Shown: positions 47,521 through 59,540 of the stretch, in pieces
Numbering within the stretch: the stretch's first letter is position 1
Layout: every line of letters starts with the position of its first letter
Assembly: GCA_007922195.1 (NCBI GenBank)
Contig: ML681989.1
Span: forward strand, 45,954,251-46,018,250
Length of the DNA: 64,000 nucleotides
Origin: Podocnemis expansa
Taxonomy: Eukaryota > Chordata > Testudines > Podocnemididae
Reading direction: 5' to 3'
Program-made: the position numbers and the translations under genes
The notes under the pieces: model-generated
Database searches by the model: none
Told to the model about the DNA's origin: nothing
What the model saw: the letters and a program-made list of their open reading frames with translations, nothing else

Positions 47521-47760
47521 GCAAAACAAACAGAGTCCTGTAGCACTTTTACAGACTAACAAAGGTATTTATTATTGCATGAGCTTTCATGGGAGAAGAT
47601 CCCACTTCATCAGACTCTAGTTCCTCATCTTCTGTCTGAAAAAGTGGGCATTTCCCCCATGAAAGCTCAAGTGATAAATACATTTGTTAGTCTTTACAAG
47701 TGACACAGGATTCCTTCTTTGTTTTGCTGAATAGACTAACACAACTACCCCTTTGTAATA
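47521..47760. mobile_element. Palindromic MITE (family A) inserted in CR1
   Basis: Flanks tgtcactg (47513-47520) and tgtctctg (47761-47768) are an 8-bp duplication with one mismatch, lying in CR1 sequence whose uninterrupted form would be ctgtctctgacagtggcc. The element has the family parts: cagagtcctgtagcactttt, agactaacaaaggtatttat, cccacttcatcagactcta, the inverse half, and the end gactaacacaactacccctt. Confidence 0.92.
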
Positions 47761-48399
47761 TGTCTCTGACAGTGGCCAGTACTTCAGAAGAAGTGAAAAG
47801 GACAAAGCAAGTTAACAAGTAATTCTAACCCATTAACAGCAACTTCTGGCAAACTGGAGGTTTAGAAACACCCAAATCATGGGATAGCATCCCCTGGCAT
47901 CTTGACTAGTAGCTATTGATGAACCTATCCTCTGTGAACTTGCCCACATCTTCTAAAGTTTTGGCCTTCACAACATTCTCTGTGTGAAGGAGAAACAAAC
48001 AACAAACACACAAACAAACAAAAGCCTGTTTTAAACTTGCTGCCTAATAATTTCATTGGTGATCCCTGGTTCTTGTGTTATGTCAAGTTGTAAATCACAC
48101 TTCCCCATCCACTTTCTCCACACCATTCATGATTTTACAGATCTCCTATATCATCCCTTAGTCATTTCTTTTCTAAACTGAACAGTCACAGTCTTTTAAT
48201 CTCTTCTTGTATGTAAGCTGTTCCATATCATAGTTATTTGTGTTGCACTTCTCTGCCTCTTTCCAATTCTGTATATCTTTTATGAGATTGGATTAAAAGC
48301 ACTGCCCACATATTTAAGATGTGGGTATACCATGAATTTTTAGGGTAGAATTATGATATTTTCTGTTTTATTATTTCTCTCTCTCCTGATGGTTCCTAA

Positions 48400-48930
48400 C
48401 AGGCCCAGATTAACTGGTCTCGGTGCTTCAAGCTACTCCTTACCATGGGTCTTTCCATGTGTAGGGTCCTACCATGGGGCCCCTGCCTGGGGTCCTCATC
48501 CCCCATCATGGCAGCCTGTGGCCAGGCAGCCACTGGGGGGAGGGGTCTGGGGCCAGAGGGCCCTCCCAGCCTGGCCTTGCTCTTACCAGTCTGCCCTGGT
48601 TGGTGCACAGTACAGCCACTGGTGCTTCCCCTTGAGTGAAGCAAACGGGCAATGCCCTGCCCCATGCCTGGGGGAAGACCAACTGACCTAGGGGTAGGGC
48701 AGGAGTGCGGAGCCCAGTGTCTGGCCCCAGGGCACTGTCCCCTTCCCCCCCCCCAATGCTGGCAGGGCAGGGGCCCTCCAAGCATTCCCTCAAACCCCAT
48801 TAGCACCGAGCAATGTAATGGGGGCAGGGGGCAGATCAGGCACATTCCTTAGGGGCTGAAGCGAAGGGCTGCTCTTCAGGCCAGGGCTCCGGGCTTCAGC
48901 CCCCATAGTCCCTGTATTAATCTAGCCCTG
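48400..48930. mobile_element. hAT-like element (family C) inserted in CR1
   Basis: The left end caggcccagattaac and the opposite-strand right end cagggctagattaatac are inverted termini. Flanks gttcctaa (48392-48399) and gttccttt (48931-48938) share six of eight bases. CR1 sequence continues across the insertion (ttctgttttattatttctct before, gactgctactgcacacttag after), which fixes the borders independently. The GC-rich interior has a C-run near 48744 and no transposase. Confidence 0.9.
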
Positions 48931-49245
48931 GTTCCTTTTTTTTTGACTGCTACTGCACACTTAGTGAATGTTTCAGAGAACTATCCACATAGACTCCATG
49001 ATCACTTTCTTTAGCAGTAACAGTTAATTTAGACCCCATCACGTTTCATGTATAATTGGTTTTTTTTCCTAGTATGCATTACTTTACAGTTAACATTGAA
49101 ATTTCATTTGCCAGGTTGTTACCCAGTCGCACAGTTTAGTAAGATCCCTTTATAACTTTTATTGTCACACTATCTTCTGCAAATTTTGCCATCTCACTGT
49201 TCCCCTCCTTTTCCATAGTTTATGAATATGGAATTAATATACTGC

Positions 49246-50623
49246 AGAAGAATACAGTAGCAGACTATTCAGTTTATTACTTCCAAAGCAGCTAATTGCT
49301 TCTTAGCTTTATAAATGCAAGGTTGGTTAAAAGTTAAGGTAATAAAGTTATTTGGTGCAAGGGAATTTTGGCAGATAAGAAAATTATTATACTGTTGAAA
49401 GAACTATTGCTCCTACTGCATTTGCTGCTTCTCTGCTTTTGTCTTTAGAAGAATCAGAACACAAAATGCGCTCAAATTAATTTATGATAGAAAAGATAAA
49501 GAGGAAAAAAAGTCAGAGACAGACCAAACAAAACCAAATCCAAGATTAGGAGCTAGTAAATAAGATTAACCAGCATATGAAGAATGAGGATTGGAAAGGA
49601 AAATGTATTTCTGCTCTATAAGTAATGTGTCAGCTCTGTATTTAAAAATAATAACAGTTTTAGTAGTAATGCAGAAAAAATATTATACTGTCTTGTGACC
49701 GTTTCTGTCTGGTAGCATTTGCAGCCTCATCCTTTTTTATTCCAAGCAGAACAGAAAGCACAACACGTTCATACAAATATTAAATTCAGGGTCTTGCAAG
49801 CTCTACATTATATTTTTATATTATTATGAGGAATAAGCTGCTTCTCACTCTCTAATGCATCTCTGTTTCTTGGAAGAACTATAAATTTCAGAGGCAGCAA
49901 TTTATTAATAGCACTCAAGATAGCTCAATTACTTGTATCACTTAAGCAATGGCAAACACCATTTAATAGTTTACTTGCTTTACTGTACCTTACTTTTCAC
50001 AATACCTTGAAATAATGAATCATTTTAAATTTATAATTAATATTTTAAGACTAAATGTTAATTTCATTAGCTTTGCCTAGCTAGAGTTTCCAGAGAATAT
50101 GATTTTTAAAAGGTGGAACATTCAAAACCATGAGCACATCACATGTTTTACTTGGGGACTAGCTCTGAAAGACTGCATAAGGGCCACCAGTGTTTCAATG
50201 TTTATGATTTTAAAAAACTGGGCATGTTTTGCAATGCATGCTGAGCATAGGCCCAGATGTATGGGGCTTACACACTTACACACAGTTTAATTCTCTTTAG
50301 CTTAAATAGAAGTTACACTGACACAATCTAAGGGCAAGACAACACTGTCAGCAGCAGCACTGACAGCACAGCATTGATTCTGCAAGTGAGATTGAGTGTC
50401 TGTAAAGATGCACTCAATTGAATTCAGAATTAGCTGAAGGTCGATTGGCTAAGACTTACCCAGCAAGAAGCATAGCACTGATTCAACAGGAAGGCATTTC
50501 CCATTGAATAAGCGCTGTGGGTACCCTGTTGTAAGTCAGTGGTAAGCAATCTGAAGCAGACACCCAATGTATATTAAGTACTTTGCGTTATCTCCCTTTG
50601 ATTGCTGCCAAAATTGCCCCACA
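49246..50623. other. Anonymous AT-rich sequence
   Basis: No gene was recognised. The interval 50330-50620 has the flavour of a degenerate short dispersed repeat (aacactgtcagcagcagcac, gaaggcatttcccattgaat) but no termini were seen. Confidence 0.4.
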
Positions 50624-50631
50624 GTATAGAC

Positions 50632-51210
50632 CAGGGATGGCCAAACTGCGGCTTGGGAGCCACATGCAGCTCTTGAATGAAAAATCGTGGCTCCTGGAAG
50701 AATGTCAGCAAATCAATTTAGGAAAACAGTCCCAACCTAGGAGTTTTAAATCTCCCACCCTGAGCATGCTGGGGGGGGGGCAGCCTGTGCCTAGCTGCTG
50801 GAGCAGCCAGGTAAGGAGGTTCTGGGGGGTGGGGGAGTTGGCCCAGAGGAACCAGCGTCAGAGTCTGGGGGTTCAGGCAGGGGTCGGGGACAGCAGGGAG
50901 AAGCAGCAGCATGGTTGGGATTTTTTAAAAAAAACTTGCCACTAGCCTACAGTCTTCTACATGAAGTGACAGCTAAATTTTTACTGTATAAGCCTACTTT
51001 TCATGGTAACCTGAAGTAATTATTAGAATCTGACATAAGCAGGATCAATATTTGCCCTCTTTTTATGATAAAATTAAAGTGTGCAATGAATTTTAAACTT
51101 AATAATTTCGGAAGAGGTAAAACTATATGGCTATAGGCCTCAGTGCAGCTCTCGAAGGTTTAATAATCAACTTGTGTGGCTCTTGAGTTCCATAAGGTTG
51201 GCCGCCCATC
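50632..51210. mobile_element. hAT-like element, cagggatggccaaact termini, 8-bp TSD
   Basis: The left end is cagggatggccaaactgcgg. The right end, inverted, is gatgggcggccaacctta. Flanks gtatagac (50624-50631) and gtatagag (51211-51218) are an 8-bp duplication with one mismatch. Subterminal wording (gggagccacatgcagctctt on the left, tgtggctcttgagttccata on the right) is typical of a widespread amniote non-autonomous hAT family. The interior has a G-run (50770-50779) and no transposase. Confidence 0.9.
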
Positions 51211-51218
51211 GTATAGAG

Positions 51219-53064
51219 CAAGGCTAAGGCAGCTTTATCTCTATTCTTTATTGCTGAGAACAGTGACACCACAAAAGTTGTTTCCCTAATGCCTTATTGG
51301 CAAAGCGGAAATGGATGGTTGCAAAGAGACATCTAAGTGTATGTTAAGAAATAGTAAAAGGATATATGAGAAGAATGTATAGGTGAGAGATATTTAGAAT
51401 TCATTGGACTATGTGTCACATCCAGGAACATGTCAATACCTAACCAATTGGGAGCATCTACACCCTCAACTACTTACCACAAAAGAAAGTGCTGTGACAG
51501 CTTCTGCAGGATCATGTCCTGGTATGTTGATACTTCTTATACACATTGTTTGTAGTTGTAATGACAGATACTGTAAAAGACCTTACAGTTAAAGGGGACT
51601 TTTCAAGTTAAGCAAGAGTTAAGTTCTCCTGATCTCAACAAGGACAGCACCACACTACTGGAATCTGAAAGATATGATGCCCTGATTTGCTTGGAAGACC
51701 AAGCTGCCATAAGTAGATTTCAGCCTGAAAGAACCTGAATGAAAAAGATATTTTATTCTCCTTGGGCCATTGCCAAATCAAGGAAAGCTAAGACTGCTGC
51801 TTTTCAAGACTGTGCCTAGAAAAAAGGAGACCCTAACCAACCAAATGCCCAAAGAAACCTGCTGGCATGAGTTACCAGACAGATACAACACTTGGTCCCT
51901 GAATCCAGTCCTGACTCTCACACCATGCAACTCTGAAGCTGATCCAAGCAAAAGAGTGAATCTGTTTATCCTCTCTCCCCCTGATGCACTCTTTTTCTCC
52001 TTTTCCCATTTTGTTATCGTGTGAGGAGATTCCCCTCCAATTATTATTTCTTTTTTAACACTTTTGGAGGTGTGAATGAGAGAGCGTATGCGAATATTTA
52101 AATGACAATGTGTGCATATACATTTTTATTAGAAAGTCACCATTAATCATTTCCTGACCCAAGATCAAAGAGAATCCTGCCTCAGATCAAATTGCCACCC
52201 CCCTCTTGGGTTATTAATATGTCAATGAAACCATTCTCCTCTGTAAAAGGGAAGCAAGAGTTGCTGACTGCTCTATATCAAAAATGGGTAAATTAGACCA
52301 GGAAGAGAGCCAACTGCGCAGTCACTTGGTATATGGGACTTCAGAGGAATTGAAATACCACTTCAAAGGTTGAGAGAGAATATAACAACCACCTTACTTC
52401 CTGGAGTTATTGTTTCTATAAGCAGATCATGTGCTCTATTAACCTTATGATTTAATGATTGGTTGTATCTATTCAATAAAATGGTTACATAGTAATTCAA
52501 TTCAATATCATTGTTAATTCACTGATTAAATTCCAGTCGTGACCTTGATTTCATAACTGTACAGTCTAATAATTAGTTAAATAGAAGTTTGAAACAGTTA
52601 CTCTTAAAAAGCAGTTTGCTTTTCCAGTTTGTTTATTGATTTGTAATAAATCCATAGAAAGCATAAAGATTTTTTTCCTTCAAGTTAGCAATTGAGCCTG
52701 TAGCTTTGAGAGCAAAAGTAACTTAGCCAAGCTATTTGAAAGAAATTTGGCTCTGTTTCAAAGTTAATACTTCCATTCCTCACAACTAACAGTGACATGA
52801 TACAGCTCAAAAGGATCAGAGTTGTGTTCCCAACCCCCACTTCCATGCTAGTCAGCAGAGCAGAATCATTGCAGACAAGCACAAATGTCACCTTTTACAG
52901 TGATGTAACCCACTCTTTTTCTAGCATGTATTTCCTGCAATCATTGTGATTCAGTCAGCACAACCTTGAGAACCCCCAGCTGGGGCAGAAAAGCGCTGCC
53001 ACCCACTGAACACAAACTCCAGCTGTGAAGGCCAGACAGCACCACCTAGAAATAACTTAGAATA
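51219..53064. other. Anonymous sequence
   Basis: No gene was recognised. Open frames are below 90 codons with no domains. Confidence 0.45.
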
Positions 53065-53127
53065 TCTAACCTGAAGATGCAAAACATCTAAGGACAGTTC
53101 TCAGATGTTTTGCATCTTCAGGCTAGA
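53065..53127. repeat. 25-bp-arm inverted repeat (hairpin)
   Basis: Arm 53065-53089 and arm 53103-53127 are reverse complements with a single mismatch. The inner 20 bases (cctgaagatgcaaaacatct) are perfect. The loop is 13 bases (aaggacagttctc). No longer element around it was recognised. Confidence 0.96.
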
Positions 53128-54547
53128 CCAGTTATCTGGAGTTGGGGTAGACAAATAAGAAGGAAAGAAAGATGTGTGGCCAGTATAGAAAACGCTGGTG
53201 AAGACTCCTGATCAAAGCAAGTCTGGGTTGGACTACTCTCAGCCACTGGCCAGGAATCCTCTTTATCAAGTCTGCTTTACTTTTTATTTGTCTATGTCAT
53301 CGCAAGGCCAGAAAGAGGAAACTGATTCAAAATAGCAGCTGTGACAATGGGAACTTCTTGAAATGATTCCACGCTGAATCCTAAGTCTCCCTGGGATAAT
53401 ATGGAAAGCAAGCAGGCCTGCTGAAAAAGGGAGCAGTTTATCTAAAGAACACAGAAATAAGGGACTGAACTTATCTGAAGAAAAGGAGGGCAAAGAGAGG
53501 ACTAAAGAGAAAGCAAACAGATGACAATGGTGTCCATGAGAAGGGATGGGGGTAAACAAGTGCTGAGTAGAGAACTGGCTAAGCTTTTTGGCTTAAACTT
53601 CATTCTGACAAAAACTGCTAGTTTGGCAACACACAAAAGTTCTCTCAACAGTGAGTTGGTTTTACCAAATTGCATAAAAATAAAAATTCAAAATAATTTA
53701 AAACAAAAGCTCAAAACATTTCAACTTTTTTTCTGCAAAATGACTTTTCCCTTCAAAATTTTCCTTAATTCACTTTAAAAAATAAAGCTATTTTAAAATG
53801 ATCAGAACATTTCAATTCTGTCATAAAAAGGATTTTCTGTTGAATGAGACTATGTATTTTTTTTCTATTTTGTTCCAATTGCCCCCCCCCCAAACCCCTG
53901 AACATCCCTTATTTACACCAATTAGGTACTCAGTTAACTAAGCTCCCATCCCACAATTCAGAATCCTAAAATTCAGTATATTTGTCCTTAGGATTCTAGA
54001 AGGTCATTGTTTATTAACACCATTTAACACCTAGAAGTTTGCAATCAGTAATATCTTAGCAGCAGCAGAGAGACAGGGAGTGAAATAATTGAACTAAAAA
54101 TAAGGGTACTTCCTGTTTAAAATGCCACAGGGTTCCTATCCCTAGCATCAGAAACTGGAGACAGAAAAATCCTCTAGCTCATCTAGTTCATCCCTCCCTA
54201 TTGCGGAAATGTGCCTTACTTAGAGGTGAATTGGAGGATTTAGGCTAAGGCAGTTAAGGAAACTGGGTTAAAGTACTACTAGTTGTTGGGGGGGGGGGCT
54301 ATTCTCTCCTTATAGGAAAGTCTTATAGAATTTGGTAGGAATTAAATGAGTAACATTGCATAGTACTGAAGCAGAAATAACTGAAGAACATTATAATTTA
54401 ATACAGATTAACATCCTCATGCAGGCATCTTGAACAATTCTAAAGAAATTTAGTGCCAGAATATTACTTAGTATAATCCAAAAAAAAAACCTTATAGTAA
54501 ACCTCTACAATGTTTACAGGACTTTTCCATTAAGACACAATTTAACA
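53128..54547. other. Anonymous sequence
   Basis: Nothing was recognised beyond a C-run at 53882-53891 and a G-run at 54288-54298. Confidence 0.45.
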
Positions 54548-54690
54548 CAGGAGTAATCAATTATTTTCTGTCAAGATCCAGTTTCTCTATCAAGGTATAG
54601 TCAGGGTCCAAATCCCAGAGAAAATAACAAGCAAAGAAAAAGATTGCTGTGTCCAGGTTTGACTCTCAGACTATCTGTTGACTACCCCTG
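54548..54690. mobile_element. Short hAT-like element
   Basis: The left end caggagtaatcaattatttt and the opposite-strand right end caggggtagtcaacagatag form CAGG-type inverted termini around 143 bases. Flanking 8-mers (atttaaca, ttctaatg) do not match well, so the target duplication is decayed or the borders are slightly off. Confidence 0.6.
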
Positions 54691-57203
54691 TTCTAATGTG
54701 TTTCATTGTATGTAACAGTTCCTAATTAAAAGCAACATTTTACAATGTTAAATTTCATTCTTTTGCCCTTTACGTGTTTCAGTATTTTTCCCCCTTAACC
54801 ATGAAGGGTTAGGGAGGGAATACCCTGGCAAAATATTTGATAATATATTTTCCTCTACAATCTACTGTAAAAGCATTTGTTCTATCACTCTTGATCCAAA
54901 ATTAAAACTAGGACTGAAGGATGTAATTATTGTGATCACTCGTGTAAAGTTAGAACCATACCTAATAGTAGTTAAGAAACCATAAGAATGATAGCTTAAC
55001 AACAGTTGATGTGGAAGGAAACTAGCGTCTGAGAGTAAAAATTAGCATAAAATAGTGTCATTATGAATTATTTCTCCCAGGAAAGCTTGTACAATATATA
55101 CATGTGTTAAATCTTTAAAAGTGTCACAGGACTCCTTGTCTGTTTTACTGAAAAATGAATGTTACTTTTAATGGACCCTATATAATACAATAATATCTTG
55201 GGTTGCTAACAAACTTGGCCTTAGACATCAGGAAATAGAATGAGCTGGACTGTAGAAGTGCTCCATAAAGGAAACATACAAAATTTAAAGTGGAATTAAT
55301 ATGGCCAGGCACACTTTAAACGTGTAAATTCAGAAGGTTTTGGAGAACTCGTTTCAGTACAAAGAAGTTCAGGACATTAAAAACTCCACATTTACTCACA
55401 GTTACAACAGAGAGGCATCTGTCATTCCACAGTACTTTTCATTCCAATTAAAGGAGCAAATGTAGTTCAGATACCACTTCATGGTAACTTTGAGGAAAAC
55501 TGTTTTGGTTTTTTTTTAATAGATGAACAATCACATTAAGTTTGGAGGTGATATTTTTGGTTTTACTCTAGTTGTTAATTTTATGTTTCTAATGTGATAG
55601 TTAATTTGGAAGATTTAACGTCACAGCATTATGCAAACAAGGGCTGTGCAGTCTTCTCCCTACAGCTTTGCCAATACACCTGCATCCTGACCTGAAACAC
55701 TTCTGCTCTTTTACTTCTGAGTTTCTGTTAAGCATAAACTAACAATTGTTACTGAAAGCATGATTATTCTGTGATGTAAAAGCCACACGGTTGATGTCCC
55801 TGCTTACAAAAGAATCTAAATACCATACACTGCTCAGACACTGCAATTATGAATATAAAATGAGCAAGTCTAGCAAAGTACGTAAAGTTTGTGCTTAAAG
55901 TTAAGTGCTCTATCATGGACTGTAAGAACAGATAAGCTAGATACTTCCAGTACTTTCATGGTTTCCAAACCTCAAAATTTGCTGCCATGGCTAACGTTTT
56001 TCAAGGGGATGCAGGATAATGAAAATATTTCCATTAAATTCATAAGTTTAGCTTCCTCAGGATTTTCAACTACAGCTATATCTGTCTGTTTCCACTTGAT
56101 TTACAATGGATCTACTTTAAGAAAGAAATCAAAAGACATTTACTTCTGAAGAGTCTTTTTTAAGACTCAGGGCGAAGATCTCTCTGGCATAAATGGGCTC
56201 GGCTATAGTAATTAAATTGAGATTCACCAATTGACACCTGCAGAAAATTTTACCTTGGCTTTTTTATGGGTTTGTTTACAGCTTTCCTTTATAGTAAGTA
56301 TATATAACAGAAAATAATCCCAACCACATACTGCTAATATTGTCTTTGTTTATAATAGAATCAGTGACAGCATGTGTGTGTTTTTATGCTTTTCCATCCC
56401 CACGTTTCAGAAATGAACTTTGTTTATAAAGGAAATTCAGGGGGGACCATTTAAAATAATTCTTTTTCTTTTATTGCATGAGAAACACAATCAAGAGAAA
56501 TATCAAAATGTGTGTGTGGCAGATAGAATCCTATAGCTCTCCACAAGGCTTCTTATATATCGTCAGTAATCTGATAGCCAGTTCAAAAGGGTAATAAGTC
56601 TTGGTACAGTAATGTTCTCATAATAGCATGGTACTTGGTTGGGTCCAATAAGGAAACCTTTCTTTTTTTCCCCCCACACAGCAGCACATGACCTTCACAA
56701 GAAAATGCTCCAATATGAGCCAGTTGCTTTGATAACAGAGTACAACCCTCTAAGGATTACAGCAGTGCTTTCTGGGAAAGAAAACTGTTGCCTTGTTCAG
56801 AATCAAATCAAAACCTGAATGTACTGAGTAAAAAATAAACCAAGGTCATCATTATTCCTTCTCATTGTGATTTGGCTTTCCTTCAAACTGCATACCCTGT
56901 ATATCTGAAATAGTAGCTATGCCTCCATTAACCAAGCTCTCCAACAATTTAATCAAAGTATCTTTCAAAATAAAAGGCCAAAATGTGCAATTCCACTAAC
57001 ACTAATTTTTTTTTCAATTCCCTAAACTGTCTGAAAGCTGAAGACTCTCTTACATGGAAAATTTCTTTAAATGCCCAAACAAAGTTGTACAAAAACAACT
57101 ATCTTAAAATTTGGCATACGACTACACAGCTAGACACTAGGGCTCCTAAGTGGTTTACTGTGCATTCAAAAGCAAATATGAGATCAATCTTAATGTTTTT
57201 CCC
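54691..57203. other. Anonymous AT-rich sequence with one MITE scrap
   Basis: A right-half fragment of family A lies at about 55100-55150 (gtgttaaatctttaaaagtg, tcacaggactccttgtctgt). Otherwise nothing was recognised. Confidence 0.45.
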
Positions 57204-57308
57204 ATAATATAATATAATATAATATAATATAATATAATATAATATAATATNNNNNNNNNNATAATATAATATAATATAATATAATATAATATAATATAAT
57301 ATAATATA
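57204..57308. repeat. (AATAT)n microsatellite with a 10-N gap
   Basis: Perfect pentanucleotide repeats lie on both sides of ten N at 57251-57260. The real length is unknown. The minus-strand open frame running through it (Ile/Leu/Tyr repeats) is an artefact. Confidence 0.97.
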
Positions 57309-58115
57309 CACACACATCCTTAACAACTACAGCATGACTAACCAGTATCTGTGGGGAACATAACCTTTTTGCTTATTGAAGACAAAAGGGGGTTTTTTTT
57401 CTTTATTTTCTTTCTAAGGCTTTTATTTATTTTTTTATTTACTTACTTATTTTAAATTAGGAATACCAAGTACTGTCTTTGCTATTTTACTAGATTATTG
57501 TTCGGAGGGCTACAGGACTGTAGATCTTTCTCATTCCTCCATTGGAACAGTATAGTTATTAATAAAGAGAACTTTTCTCCCAGTTGTTTGTCAGGACTTG
57601 GAGCAAAACAATTAAGAAAAACATACAAAAAAATTAATTGCTTTCTCCTCTCACTCATAGGGCACTGCAATATTTTGTCTCATAGTCCCACATCTTCTCC
57701 AGTCATCCATACAGCCTTTTAACAAAAGCAGGGTGGGCAAGACTTAATGAGTCAAAAACAGCCAAGACCCTTTCTGGATATAATAGACCTTTGAAATATA
57801 TGAGGATTGAATTCCTTTTTAACCATTTTCCCCCCATTTTGAGTCTTTAAAAAAAGTCAAAGTCAAACACAAAGTAGCACATGCACATACACACAAATTC
57901 CAAATCCTGCAGTAAGACCATTCAGAATGAATATTTTTTCAATATATTCTGTCATAACAGTTCCATGATCATATGTTCTATTGTCAGTGAAATTAGGCTG
58001 ATTTACATCTGCTGAGGATGAGATGCTTTACAAGCAAAAATCTAAAAAGATTAAGTTAAGCAATGAAAATTATGCTTGCATGTGCAGTGTATGTTGCTGT
58101 ATTATGTGTATTGTG
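57309..58115. other. Anonymous AT-rich sequence
   Basis: No gene was recognised. A T-rich tract (about 57391-57460) is of low complexity. Confidence 0.45.
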
Positions 58116-58219
58116 TATTATCTGATAAACTGTATATGTTGCTGTATCATGTAATGCTATAATTCTGTCTCTGTGCATATTATTACATCATACAGCAACA
58201 TACACTTTATCAAATAATA
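58116..58219. repeat. Imperfect inverted repeat, about 38-bp arms
   Basis: The left arm (58116-58155, core tatgttgctgtatcatgtaa) pairs with the right arm (58182-58219, core attacatcatacagcaaca). They differ by a few substitutions and a 2-base indel around a 26-base spacer. A third related word (gtgtatgttgctgtattatg) lies just upstream at 58087-58106, so the unit exists as both direct and inverted copies. Confidence 0.85.
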
Positions 58220-58556
58220 TAGAATTATTTCAACAACTAGTAGGATGTTGCAATACTGTTTGAAATAACATGTTTTTCACTCAGGCAGAAATGTCTGCAT
58301 AATAGAGATACATACGAGTTGTAGAGAGAATTATGACTTTGATAAGAGATAATCAGAAAGAGAACAAACTAAAAAATTATCCAAAATTTTGTAATAATAA
58401 TGCTCTAAAAGTTATTCAGTATACTAAAATGGTAGCTTTGTCAAAGCAAAAGAGATTATTACTAACTCTTCCTGCAACTCCAGAAAATCTTTTCTTCTAA
58501 ATTTGGTTAAGAACGGTGCTGTTCATCACATGTGGAAAGTAACTTGGAACACTGGG

Positions 58557-58616
58557 CTTGAAATTAATACTTCAAGACCATAATATATAAGGACTTGAAA
58601 TTAATACTTGAAGACC
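58557..58616. repeat. 24-bp direct repeat
   Basis: cttgaaattaatacttcaag plus acca, then after about 12 bases cttgaaattaatacttgaag plus acca: two copies with one mismatch. The arrangement suggests a small local duplication. Confidence 0.85.
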
Positions 58617-58668
58617 AAATGAAAGCCATAATTCTTTCAATCTCCTGTTCTAGGTGTATCTCCTAGAA

Positions 58669-59540
58669 CAGGGCTGCCAAAGTCATAGCCTGTGAGCTGG
58701 ATATGGCCCACCAATGGCACTGGTCCAGCCTGTGGAGCTGCTGCCTTGGCTGTCCCTGGGAGCGATCTGCAGCAGCAGAGAACAATAAAGACAGGCTGCC
58801 GCTGGCAGAGCGGGTTAAGCATGCTTGTGACTCAAATCATCTGAGTGCATCAGAATACAGGGGAACAAAAGAAGCACTCCAGCCAATCCAGGCTCAGCTG
58901 TGCTGTGGTCTGCTAACCAAATAGAGTCTCAGTCACAGCAGGCTGGGACAGCTCCCGGAGAGTCACTGCACTGTCTCCCCACCCCAACTGTTCCCTGTCA
59001 GTCAGTTGGCATGCTAATCTGATTGACTGCACATTGCACAAATCACAAATAAGAAAAAGAAAAAGTGCCTGGGGCCCACATGAGAATGAGACACTCAAAG
59101 GCCAGCCAGGACTGAGCCAACCAAAGATCACAATGCTGAATGACTGCAAGTGAGTGGGAGGGGAGGCAGGAGCCCAGCCTGCCTGTGGCTGTGACAGACT
59201 GCCTGCTGCCAGACAAGTAGGGAAAGTGGAAAGGGAAGAAGAAGGAGGGGTGGTCTGGGGGTGGCCAAGCAGGGAAAAGGAAGTCTAGGACCTGCACAAT
59301 AGGAGAAGGGGGGTCAGGGAGCCAGCATGGCAAAGGGGAGCCCACAGGGTAGGTAAAAGGGAAGGTGTGGAAGAGCCTGCAGGGTAAGGCAGGGGGAAGG
59401 GAGCCCATGCTGCTCTGAACATGGAAGTGGAAAGACTGGAGCCAGTGTGGACACATGGCCTGTGACAGATATCCTGTGCTCCAGAGTGGCCCCCCTCTGC
59501 CGTAGGTAACCTGTGAATATGTTCACTAGTATAGCCCACT
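58669..59540. repeat. GC-rich dispersed repeat, possibly hAT-like
   Basis: The left end (acagggctgccaaagtcata, then gcctgtgagctggatatggc) matches the wording of common non-autonomous hAT ends. A related inverted end may be near 59535-59560 (tagtatagcccacttggaaa, gcagtg), but termini and flanks are not convincing. The body is purine-rich (gggaaggg words) and contains only compositional open frames. Confidence 0.4.

Larger units (their letters stand above)
47459..49245 (-). mobile_element. CR1 LINE, antisense, split by two DNA transposons
   Basis: Plus-strand words are the reverse complement of CR1 3' UTR and ORF2: cataagaatggctatcctta at the start, ggccttcacaacattctctg (about 47965), tttcattggtgatccctggt (about 48051), gatctcctatatcatccctt, then after the second insertion gactgctactgcacacttag, gaactatccacatagactcc, aatttagaccccatcacgtt and tgcaaattttgccatctcac (about 49178). 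The CR1 sequence continues across the element at 47521-47760 and across that at 48400-48930, so both are later insertions. A short A/C-rich expansion (about 47990-48022) replaces some CR1 sequence. Frame is lost throughout. Confidence 0.9.

Noticed and set aside
48353..48852. Open frames of up to 149 codons
   Set aside because: They cross the border between an antisense CR1 and the GC-rich element inserted in it, so they cannot be a conserved gene.
57099..57326. Repetitive Ile/Leu/Tyr minus-strand open frame
   Set aside because: It is a translation of the (AATAT)n microsatellite and includes the N gap.
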